Assembly (NCBI GenBank): GCA_004134985.1
Contig: REGQ01000004.1
Coordinates: 62,001 to 126,000, forward strand
Direction: 5' to 3'
Origin: Paenibacillaceae bacterium
Lineage (GTDB): Bacteria; Bacillota; Bacilli; Paenibacillales; Paenibacillaceae
DNA: 64,000 nucleotides
Shown one piece after another: positions 18,802 to 25,922 of this stretch. Made by a program: the position numbers and the translations under genes. Positions within the stretch are counted from its first letter, which is position 1, and every line of letters starts with the position of its first letter. The notes beneath the pieces are model-generated. The model was not told the DNA's origin. It was given only the letters and a program-made list of their open reading frames with translations, and did no database searches.

Positions 18802-18920
18802 CTTTTCTAAAGCCGCCATAGAGGCAGGGCAATGTTAACCCCAATGACAAGGCGCAATGACCGCAACCGTCTCCAGGAGGCGAAGCCATATGCGCTTGTG
18901 GGGCCGGGCAGGAAGGGGGA

Positions 18921-19691
18921 TTACTCTTCGTAAAGCGTAATTTCCGTGGTCACGTCGACGCCGTCCACTTTTTGCGGGAACAGATCGAATACGAGCGAGA
19001 TGGAAGTCGGATCGCCTGTAGAGCTCATTGCGATTGTGAAGTTCGGCTGCAGCTTCGCTTTGTAGTAAACGATTTGTGCCGCAACTGCTTCGGCTCCAAC
19101 CTCATCTTGATACAGCGTGTCACCGACAAGCTTCACATATTTCGGGAAGCCTTTGGCCGTGAATTGCAGCGAATGGGAGCTTGTGGACTGGAATTGGTAG
19201 TACACTTCCACTTCGTCTCCGATGCCCACAGTAGCGGATGCCGCCAGGGTCACGATTGCGCCTGCAACAGTTTCAATAGCTTGCGGTTTGGCAATGACGC
19301 CGTTTTTGTATTCGAATACGCTGATTGCGGCTGCGCCGCCAACGGCTGGCTTGGACAGCGTAAGCTGTTTGCCGCCCGTACCGTCATCCACAACGTTCAG
19401 CACCTCGGATTTGTAGATTTTGGCGGCACCGCTTTTAATTTCTTCACCAGCGATCATCGCCAGATGCTGCATGGTGAAAATTTGCGTTTCGACCGTCAGT
19501 TTCTCTTCCTTGTCGCCATCCCAGGCAATGCGGCGCACGCCGGCACCGGAAGCATATACCCGCGAAGCGGTCCACTCCTGGGAAGCCGTGTTCGCATAAT
19601 CAAAATACATCAGCGGCGTACCGCTCACTGCGTCAAATACCTGCAATTTCAAAATCTCTCTTGAACCATATCGTCCCAAATCTAAAGCCAT
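18921..19691 (-). CDS. Major tail (tube) protein
   Basis: 256 residues, beta-rich (LGRYGSREILKLQVFDAVSG, LTVETQIFTMQHLAMIAGEE, then FPKYVKLVGDTLYQDEVGAE and FTIAMSSTGDPTSISLVFDLFPQ). The pattern and central position before the chaperones fit a phage structural protein of the major-tail type. Good AAGGAGG site. Higher GC than the downstream tape-measure and fibre genes. The exact family is not certain. Confidence 0.72.
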   Translation of the reverse strand: MALDLGRYGSREILKLQVFDAVSGTPLMYFDYANTASQEWTASRVYASGAGVRRIAWDGDKEEKLTVETQIFTMQHLAMIAGEEIKSGAAKIYKSEVLNVVDDGTGGKQLTLSKPAVGGAAAISVFEYKNGVIAKPQAIETVAGAIVTLAASATVGIGDEVEVYYQFQSTSSHSLQFTAKGFPKYVKLVGDTLYQDEVGAEAVAAQIVYYKAKLQPNFTIAMSSTGDPTSISLVFDLFPQKVDGVDVTTEITLYEE

Positions 19692-19724
19692 TGTAATTCC
19701 TCCTTGGTTTGTGTGTTATTTAGA

Positions 19725-20444
19725 TTACATTTTTGTTTTGACAATCCATTCAGGAAGCTTGTCATTTTCCTTTAAATGACCATTTGCCCAAACAGGCAAA
19801 ATCCGGTTATGCGATTCCTTCAGGTTTAAGCGCTCAAAGTGCTCATACACCTGATAAATCGTAAGCTGCTGGATGTTGAAAATGTTCAGACCGTTTCCTT
19901 CCGCATGACAGAGGATGGATAATATATCTTTGAATTCGAGGGCATCATTTGTTGTTTTCTTTTGTTTGGCTCGCAGTTTGCTCAGCTTGTCGAATATTTC
20001 TCTAGCTTTGTTGTTTTTGAACCTTAGGCTGTCCTCTTTCCGGTCAATCCCGTTTAACTCGTCCACAATACAGGAAAGATCACGATAATTATCCCGATGG
20101 ATAAATACGTGACCGTTCGCGTTAAATGCATGATTTATATGATCAAACGTGACCTCGACTTTAGTGAAGAAAGAAAATGCCTGGCAAATATGCGCTCGAA
20201 TCGCCGGATGCTCAGTCAAAACCTCATAATCAGGATAGGGGGCCAATGTTTCCATTTCCGCCTCGCTCAGATTAAACAGGTTTTGCAGTATTTTTTCTTT
20301 GTTAAAAGAAGTCAGCAGCAGGTAGACGAGATAATCGACTTCGCCAGCTTCCACAATCTCCGATACCCGGGGCGAATACAGACAAATATTATGATCCAGC
20401 TTATGCGGCAGACCGAGAAACGATTGAAGGCGGTCGATCTTCAT
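19725..20444 (-). CDS. Unrecognised tail-cluster protein (239 aa)
   Basis: I do not recognise a family. The product is a soluble, mixed-charge protein of 239 residues with no membrane segment, including HINHAFNANGHVFIHRD in the middle and a helical KLSKLRAKQKKTTND stretch. The start has a weak ribosome site and overlaps the neighbourhood of the previous stop (9-bp gap), suggesting coupled translation. By gene order just before the tube gene it could be a tail terminator or completion protein (inference only). Confidence 0.7.
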   Translation of the reverse strand: MKIDRLQSFLGLPHKLDHNICLYSPRVSEIVEAGEVDYLVYLLLTSFNKEKILQNLFNLSEAEMETLAPYPDYEVLTEHPAIRAHICQAFSFFTKVEVTFDHINHAFNANGHVFIHRDNYRDLSCIVDELNGIDRKEDSLRFKNNKAREIFDKLSKLRAKQKKTTNDALEFKDILSILCHAEGNGLNIFNIQQLTIYQVYEHFERLNLKESHNRILPVWANGHLKENDKLPEWIVKTKM

Positions 20445-20453
20445 AGCGTCAGC

Positions 20454-20924
20454 CTACTTCCACTCATACAATTTGTAAGCAATATACATGCCGCTGTAGT
20501 GCTCATTGGCGACCAACTCATCCATTTCATGAAAAACAGGTTTGCTGATCCCGATACTGTTGGCAGCTTCCTCATTCATCAGCCGATCAATTTCGGATGC
20601 GATCAGATCGGTACGCAGCTGGTCGTATCGGGTTTGAAACAACTGGCGCTGTGTAAGGATGTTGAAATGCAAGTAGCCTGCTTTGTAGGTGTTTTGCACT
20701 GGCTGATAGCCTCGCAGCGAAAAGGTAAGATAAGTGCCCGCCTCATCGGATTCATCCGGTATGTAGCGATAAGGAAAGATCTTTTGGTACACAAGATCGT
20801 GCGGCTGCTCTACAGGGGGCTGATCCAGAAAATCCGGTGTTGGATAAAATAAGGCTTTTGTTATTTCATCAGACTGAACAAGACGCTGTAGTACGGTATT
20901 TTTCACTTTGCTCAAGTGTCGCAT
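20454..20924 (-). CDS. Unrecognised tail-cluster protein (156 aa)
   Basis: 156 residues starting MRHLSKVKNT; the ATG at 20924 has an ideal GGGAGGTG site, so longer upstream extensions of the frame are rejected. No recognised domain. Two proteins upstream of the tube gene are where siphophages keep head-tail joining and tail-terminator genes, so a tail-end cap is a fair guess. A 17-bp dyad lies in its leader (20948-20964). Confidence 0.7.
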   Translation of the reverse strand: MRHLSKVKNTVLQRLVQSDEITKALFYPTPDFLDQPPVEQPHDLVYQKIFPYRYIPDESDEAGTYLTFSLRGYQPVQNTYKAGYLHFNILTQRQLFQTRYDQLRTDLIASEIDRLMNEEAANSIGISKPVFHEMDELVANEHYSGMYIAYKLYEWK

Positions 20925-20947
20925 GGTGTTCACCTCCCTAATCGTGA

Positions 20948-20964
20948 GAAAATTTAGAATTTTC
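20948..20964. promoter_or_regulatory. Palindrome in the leader of the 156-aa gene
   Basis: GAAAATT-TAG-AATTTTC (7+3+7) about 25 bases before the start codon, with TATAGT just upstream on the minus strand. It may be an operator or a mid-operon promoter element. The 160-bp gap in which it lies is the largest in the right half of the cluster. Confidence 0.35.
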
Positions 20965-21084
20965 ACATAAATTCTTTCACTATAGAGATTGAGAGGAGGG
21001 GCCTGCCGATCCAGACAGGCCGTGGGTTTGCGGGAGAGGGCAGCAGCTTCACATGCCTTCATCGCTTTTCGAGTTGTTGCGAGG

Positions 21085-21903
21085 TTAACAGCTTTGCAGG
21101 TTTCTTCTTCGTTTTTGCATGCTTTGTCTTTGATATTCAAGCTGTTTTTCCTTTTCGCAAGCGGTGCAGTACTTATGATTGCCTGACCGCTTCTCGAACA
21201 GCATACGGCATTGGCTGCAATGGGAAACGTGCTTATTGCCGTTGAATTTCTCATACATATAGACCACATTGCGGAAATCTGAAATGGTGAACAAAATTTT
21301 ATCTCCTGCGTTGTTTCCTTTGCTGGCAAACAGCACGCTTACGTAATTGGAATTGCCATTGTGCATATTCGGCAGCACGTACTCGAGCTCTTTCAGTCGA
21401 TTAATCAACAGTTTGCTTTTAAACGAATAGGGCAGCAGACTCTCGCGAAAGATTTCTTTGTCGCAATAGACGCCATACTCATCCATTTGTCCTTGCCGGC
21501 CTGCTCTGGCTTGCGCGAGTTTGCTGTACACAAGCAGAATAAACGCCAGCCGTTCCAGCTTTACATCCTGCAAAGCCGAAATTTTCGCCAGCTCGCTCTG
21601 CCATATGCAAATCCAGTCCAGATCATGGAGCTGCCACTCCTCACCGCTTTGCGCAAGCGCCTGCTTTCTCTTCATCGCTGCATTAACATATTTCACCACC
21701 ATACGGTCTCTGGTTTCCTCATCGACGCCTTCATAATGTGTCTTCAAGTAATTCGAGATCGCAATGCCGATTTTCTGTTTATCCATTTCATGAATGACAT
21801 AATATTTAATAAGCAGACGTGCCGCATTATACATATTGGGATCGACAATCCGCTGCGCGACAAGACGGTAAATATACTTCCTTTCATTCAAAATCGTTTC
21901 CAT
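21085..21903 (-). CDS. Zinc-ribbon protein following the RNA polymerase
   Basis: 272 residues, mostly helical, basic. The C-terminal 45 residues contain HCSQC...HKYCTAC, a four-Cys zinc knuckle, then a Lys/Arg-rich tail typical of nucleic-acid binding. Six bases after the polymerase stop, with GAGGTGAGGAG before the ATG, so the two are almost certainly made together. No family recognised. It could be a specificity or processivity partner of the polymerase (inference), or a replication relic. Confidence 0.75.
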   Translation of the reverse strand: METILNERKYIYRLVAQRIVDPNMYNAARLLIKYYVIHEMDKQKIGIAISNYLKTHYEGVDEETRDRMVVKYVNAAMKRKQALAQSGEEWQLHDLDWICIWQSELAKISALQDVKLERLAFILLVYSKLAQARAGRQGQMDEYGVYCDKEIFRESLLPYSFKSKLLINRLKELEYVLPNMHNGNSNYVSVLFASKGNNAGDKILFTISDFRNVVYMYEKFNGNKHVSHCSQCRMLFEKRSGNHKYCTACEKEKQLEYQRQSMQKRRRNLQSC

Positions 21904-21909
21904 TTCTCC

Positions 21910-24636
21910 TCACCTCTCCATTATTTTTTCAATCATCCGAAAACGCTCGCCTTGAAAATGAATATCCCCATGATCATCCCGGACCGGATAGCGGACCTTA
22001 TAATGATGGTTTTCCAGCAGCCGGACAATAATCGGTTCGCCGCATAGGTCCCAGGCAAATTGCTTGGACTTGTTCGTATGAATCTCCTGATAGCAAATAT
22101 CCAGCACCATATTGGTCAGATCCTCGGCATTGCTGCACAGCTCGTAAGCTTTAGCCGTAAACTCATCGAGGAAAGACTGCCGTTGCGCTTTGACTTCCTC
22201 CTCGCTGATATGGTCCAGCTTGCTGATTTTCATGTAAATTTGCATCCGCTCATTATGCGCTTTGTACAGCTTGAGCAGCTGCTGGTATTGCTTGGGACAA
22301 TAGTGTTTGTCCGTTTTCATCATCCGGTAATCGAAGGCCTCCGTGCATCCTTGCTCACGAACCATGCCGCTCAACGCCTGTTCCATCCTCCGGCAAATCC
22401 GGTTCATTGGGGAGTCGGCTAACGACACGGGCATATAGTGATAGTAATTATGAACAAACGAAGCTTCCTCGTCGGTTTTATCCGGTTTGCCCAACATATC
22501 TTTCAGCTTGATCCCATAATTGAAAATACAATTGTCGTCGTACCGTTTGATATATTGCTCATAGCTTTTTTTCGTTTCTGGATACCTGTATATAAAAAAG
22601 TAGGGTTTCTTGTCTGCCAGCAGCTTGCGGTTAAAAGCCTTCTGCGCCTTCATCTCCTCTGAATCCCCATCCTCGGCGAGATTGGCATCCATGCTGTACC
22701 ACTCTTTGGGCAGCGGCTTGCTTTCTGCGCCTTTCGTTTTGTCGATCGCATTTTGCTGGTAATGCTGTATGCACATGATCCGGTACAGCACTTCCCGATG
22801 CTCGGCAGTTCCGGGCTGGAATTTGGCGAGCACGTCGTACAAAGAGGTGCCCCGGTTGGTTACTTTGCCGATATCGTCTCCGAATGCGCGCTTGTTGGCA
22901 TGAATCAGATGCTGCTCGGCAGGAATGATCTTCTCAACGAAAGCTTGCTCGCAAATAATGGGTTTCAACGGCTTGATGACCCGTAGCAGCACCGAATTGT
23001 CTGTCGTCAGATTAGCGTCGCCGTCATAGTCCTGGCCGTTCTGCGCATGGGTCGTCGTATCGAAAGCATTGAAAATGTTAACGGTCCGCATATGCCGATA
23101 CCAGTAACGGAGCTGTTCTGTATCGTGAAAATGCAGCATTCGGATATTGTTGGCAACCGACATCGGCGCCCGGAAGCAGGCGACTCGCTCCACGCCAAGA
23201 TCGCTCCAGTACCGGGAATAAAATTGTCCGGCTTGCAGCAGGCCGGTCACTTCCATACCGAACATCGACTGGCATAAGGCATAAGGATCGCCCGCCGCAA
23301 TGGCAAAATTGCCTCTCACAATCAAATCTCCCCGCATGGCGTCAGTGGTGCGCTTCTGAATAAGGCTTTTGATCTTGTTTCGGACGAACGGGTCGTCGGC
23401 CATTCGCTCATCAATGAGCAGCGCGTTGACATAATCATAATGACTGAATTGCAAGGGTTCATTTTCGGCTAGGTCCATCCCCTTGAGATAGAGGATGCTC
23501 TTGCGGTAATCCCCGCCGGTGATCTCTTTGATCATCGTCACAGTAGGGGCAGTCAGCTCGGCAATATCCTGATCGTCAAGTTCCAGCGCCTGAATGAACT
23601 GGTAATTCAAATTGCGCTGATTTTCCAGCCGCTCAGGCGTCACTTTGGTCAGACTGAACGAGTAGCCATTTTCCTTGCAGCAGGTCAGATAATGATCAAT
23701 GCTGGTATAGGCGTTCCAGAGCTTCAGCATCGAGGTCGTGAGCACCAGCTCGATTTGACCAATATCATGCTTGTTGCCCCACACATCGGTCACCTCGCTG
23801 CTGCCAGCCACCTCTGCTGCAAAGGCATGGAAATCGAACGGAAATACCATCCCCTTCAAGTAGGCGTTACGCAGACAGGCGCCGCTGTTGGCCCGCCATC
23901 TCTGAGCTAATTCAGGGCTCATCAATCCGAATCCATCGGATGCATTGTTCGTAATCGTATACCCGCTTTCCTCGCGAATGGTCGGGTAAGTCTGCCCCTC
24001 CTCGTCAAAAATGCGGATCACATCCTCCTTGAAGCAGGTTATACAATCAGACACAACGAGCACGCCGTTCGGATGAGGCACCGGAAAGGAAGCGCTGGAC
24101 ACCAATGCCCGATAGGCTTCCAGCTTGGCAGGGACAATTGGCAGGCTGCTATTCCGGCCGTTATCGATCCGTTTGAGCAGCGGCCCATATACTTTCTCGG
24201 ATGCATAAATAACCGTTTTTTGTTTGACTCCCCCCGCAGTAGCAAGCAGTCTGCGAAAGGGAACGCCATCAACGGTAAACCCTTTGCTGTGATTCAAACG
24301 GTCAAAATCGGCTGCAGTATTCATCGTGATCAAGATTAAATCGCTGATATGCAGCAGGGAGCGGAGCGCCTTGTGCAGCTGTTTCAGCTTCCGCCGGTTG
24401 GCAGGGCTGGAATCCTCAAGCTTTAATTCGCTAATCTGCCGCTCTATAGCTGCCAGCTGTGCTTGAAACTGCTCGGGACGTATGCCGTTTATTTCACGAA
24501 CGAAGCGGAGCAGTGTGCTGTCGGCAAGGTTGACGACCTCATTGTTGGCTTGAAACTGTTCATAGTCGGTGACAAGCTGCCACTTGCTCTTGCGAAGCCG
24601 TTCGGATCTGATTTTATAAATCGAGCTTTGCTTCAT
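21910..24636 (-). CDS. Single-chain RNA polymerase, YonO / RdRP-like (two double-psi beta-barrel)
   Basis: 908 residues from the ATG at 24636 (preceded by GGGGTGA); an in-frame ATG at 24690 would add 18 residues but lacks a site. Residues 536-540 read DYDGD in the context NGQDYDGDANLTTDN, the Mg-binding motif of the second double-psi beta-barrel in multisubunit RNA polymerase beta' (NADFDGD), YonO and eukaryotic RdRPs. Residues 234-237 DGFG and K261 in LKGMVFPFDF match the first-barrel DG.G and KG motifs of the RdRP/YonO branch. Family knowledge: SPbeta YonO is a DNA-dependent RNA polymerase acting on late phage genes. It is the first gene of the tail operon under a LexA-type promoter, so it probably transcribes the tail genes. 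There is no sigma-like gene nearby. Confidence 0.85.
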   Translation of the reverse strand: MKQSSIYKIRSERLRKSKWQLVTDYEQFQANNEVVNLADSTLLRFVREINGIRPEQFQAQLAAIERQISELKLEDSSPANRRKLKQLHKALRSLLHISDLILITMNTAADFDRLNHSKGFTVDGVPFRRLLATAGGVKQKTVIYASEKVYGPLLKRIDNGRNSSLPIVPAKLEAYRALVSSASFPVPHPNGVLVVSDCITCFKEDVIRIFDEEGQTYPTIREESGYTITNNASDGFGLMSPELAQRWRANSGACLRNAYLKGMVFPFDFHAFAAEVAGSSEVTDVWGNKHDIGQIELVLTTSMLKLWNAYTSIDHYLTCCKENGYSFSLTKVTPERLENQRNLNYQFIQALELDDQDIAELTAPTVTMIKEITGGDYRKSILYLKGMDLAENEPLQFSHYDYVNALLIDERMADDPFVRNKIKSLIQKRTTDAMRGDLIVRGNFAIAAGDPYALCQSMFGMEVTGLLQAGQFYSRYWSDLGVERVACFRAPMSVANNIRMLHFHDTEQLRYWYRHMRTVNIFNAFDTTTHAQNGQDYDGDANLTTDNSVLLRVIKPLKPIICEQAFVEKIIPAEQHLIHANKRAFGDDIGKVTNRGTSLYDVLAKFQPGTAEHREVLYRIMCIQHYQQNAIDKTKGAESKPLPKEWYSMDANLAEDGDSEEMKAQKAFNRKLLADKKPYFFIYRYPETKKSYEQYIKRYDDNCIFNYGIKLKDMLGKPDKTDEEASFVHNYYHYMPVSLADSPMNRICRRMEQALSGMVREQGCTEAFDYRMMKTDKHYCPKQYQQLLKLYKAHNERMQIYMKISKLDHISEEEVKAQRQSFLDEFTAKAYELCSNAEDLTNMVLDICYQEIHTNKSKQFAWDLCGEPIIVRLLENHHYKVRYPVRDDHGDIHFQGERFRMIEKIMER

Positions 24637-24706
24637 AAGCTTCACCCCGATCGCATTGCGGTGGAAGAGCCGGCCTTCCGCAAACGGCATAATTATGCAA
24701 TATCAT
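24614..24706 (-). CDS. Possible 30-codon leader peptide overlapping the polymerase start
   Basis: The best ribosome site in the leader (GGAGGT, 6-7 bases before ATG at 24706) drives a different frame that runs 30 codons and stops 23 bases inside the polymerase gene. This looks like translational coupling or a leader that limits polymerase synthesis. It may not make a useful peptide. Confidence 0.4.
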   Translation of the reverse strand: MILHNYAVCGRPALPPQCDRGEAYEAKLDL

Positions 24707-24757
24707 TACACGACCTCCCATATCTAACAGATTATTGTTGATCCATAATATAGGGAA

Positions 24758-24786
24758 ATTATAACATAGCAAATCATATAATACAA
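24758..24786 (-). promoter_or_regulatory. Promoter of the tail/RNA-polymerase operon
   Basis: Minus strand: -35 TTGTAT (24781-24786), 17-bp spacer, extended -10 TGTTATAAT (24758-24766). Start of transcription is expected near 24750, 45-115 bases before the coding starts. The -35 overlaps the LexA-type box, as in repressed SOS promoters. Confidence 0.7.
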
Positions 24787-24797
24787 ACATATGTTCC
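24784..24797. promoter_or_regulatory. LexA (SOS) box
   Basis: Plus strand CAAACATATGTTCC matches the Bacillus LexA/DinR consensus CGAACRNRYGTTYC at 13 of 14 positions; the core AACATATGTT is a perfect palindrome. It overlaps the -35 of the tail operon promoter, so bound LexA should block it. Confidence 0.78.
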
Positions 24798-24937
24798 TAT
24801 TTTTGGCGAAAGATAAATAGTTAGAAGCACCATCATTCCAGTTTTGCTTATCTTTCGATGCGAAATGGGCGTTTCCCGTCCCCAGAACGGCAAAGGCACC
24901 CTTGCTTGAAAATAACATGCAACCTGCAATTTCCATA

Positions 24938-24946
24938 TGGTACAAT
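24938..24946 (+). promoter_or_regulatory. Extended -10 promoter for the MBL-fold gene
   Basis: TGGTACAAT, about 40 bases before the TTG start at 24987. No convincing -35. Divergent from the tail operon promoter. Confidence 0.45.
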
Positions 24947-24986
24947 TTAGAAATTGACACCTATTAAGCAAGGGGGAAACTTTCGG

Positions 24987-25922
24987 TTGAAAACGATGGC
25001 TTATGGATGCGCGACAGTGTTTCAAAGCGCGCTTTATCGCACCAATGCGACGGTGATTGAGACACCGGATATGATCATGGTCATCGATCCAACCTGGCTG
25101 CCGCACGAAGTGGAGGCAATCCGGGAACAGGTGCAGCGCAAACGGGCGGGCAGGCCGCTGTATCTGCTGGTGACACACAATGATTTTGATCATTTGATCG
25201 GCTGCGGCGCATTTCCCGATGCGATTGTCATTGCCAGTGCAACGCTGGCTGACGCCTCCGCAGAAGAGCGGGCAGCCAAGCTGCGGCAAATTCACGAGTT
25301 TGATGCAGCCTATTATGTAACACGCCGCGACCCCGTCTGCTATCCTGACCCGCAGATTATTGCTGCAAGCAATGGACAGCGGCTGCGCATAGGGCAGTTC
25401 ACACAGCTAACGTTCTGGCTGGCGTCAGGCCACACCGCTGATGGCATGTTTGCGCTGGTCGAGCCGGGCGGCATATGGATTGCGGGCGACTACTTGTCCG
25501 ACTTTGAGCTGCCGTTCATCGAGCACAGCGCAGCGAGTTATGAGGAGACGCTTCGTATTGCGTCGTCCATTCTGCACGAACGTCAGCCGACGCTGCTCGT
25601 TCCGGGGCATGGCGATCCAACTGAATCAACGGAGGAGATGAAGCGGCGCATTGCGGTGGCTACCGAGCATATCGGCCAGTTGCGCTTGGCCGTGGGCAAC
25701 GGGATAACTGGAAGTGAAGGGGATGCAGGGAGTAAGGGAGACGCTGGGAACATATGGAATCCGGGTGACGTGGAGACGCTGGAGCAATTGCGGCTTGCCC
25801 ATGGCTTTCAAAGCTCGAACACAGACGATGCGCATGCATTGAATGTACGCATCATTCGGGCGGAGCTGCAGGCTGCCAGCGGGCGGGGGCTGGAAGGACG
25901 CGGGACGGAAACACTATCATGA
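24987..25922 (+). CDS. MBL-fold metallo-hydrolase
   Basis: 311 residues. The metallo-beta-lactamase motif is THNDFDH (T63-H69; the usual HxHxDH has Asn at the second His position), followed by HTADG, GDYLSDFE and VPGHGDPTE, so two-metal binding is likely although the first His pair is altered. The substrate cannot be told; glyoxalase-II-like or quorum-lactone hydrolases are relatives. The start is TTG at 24987 behind AAGGGGG. The last codons overlap the next gene by 4 bp (ATGA), so both are co-translated. Gene orientation is opposite to the tail cluster, and its promoter shares the 300-bp gap with the SOS promoter. Confidence 0.85.
   Translation: MKTMAYGCATVFQSALYRTNATVIETPDMIMVIDPTWLPHEVEAIREQVQRKRAGRPLYLLVTHNDFDHLIGCGAFPDAIVIASATLADASAEERAAKLRQIHEFDAAYYVTRRDPVCYPDPQIIAASNGQRLRIGQFTQLTFWLASGHTADGMFALVEPGGIWIAGDYLSDFELPFIEHSAASYEETLRIASSILHERQPTLLVPGHGDPTESTEEMKRRIAVATEHIGQLRLAVGNGITGSEGDAGSKGDAGNIWNPGDVETLEQLRLAHGFQSSNTDDAHALNVRIIRAELQAASGRGLEGRGTETLS

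Noticed and set aside
20454-21329. 291-residue version of the 156-aa tail-cluster protein
   Set aside because: The extra N-terminus overlaps the zinc-ribbon gene in another frame, and an ideal GGGAGGTG site marks the ATG at 20924.
477-24690. Complete temperate prophage
   Set aside because: No integrase, repressor, replication, terminase, portal or capsid gene is visible, and the cluster is bounded on the right by unrelated divergent genes.
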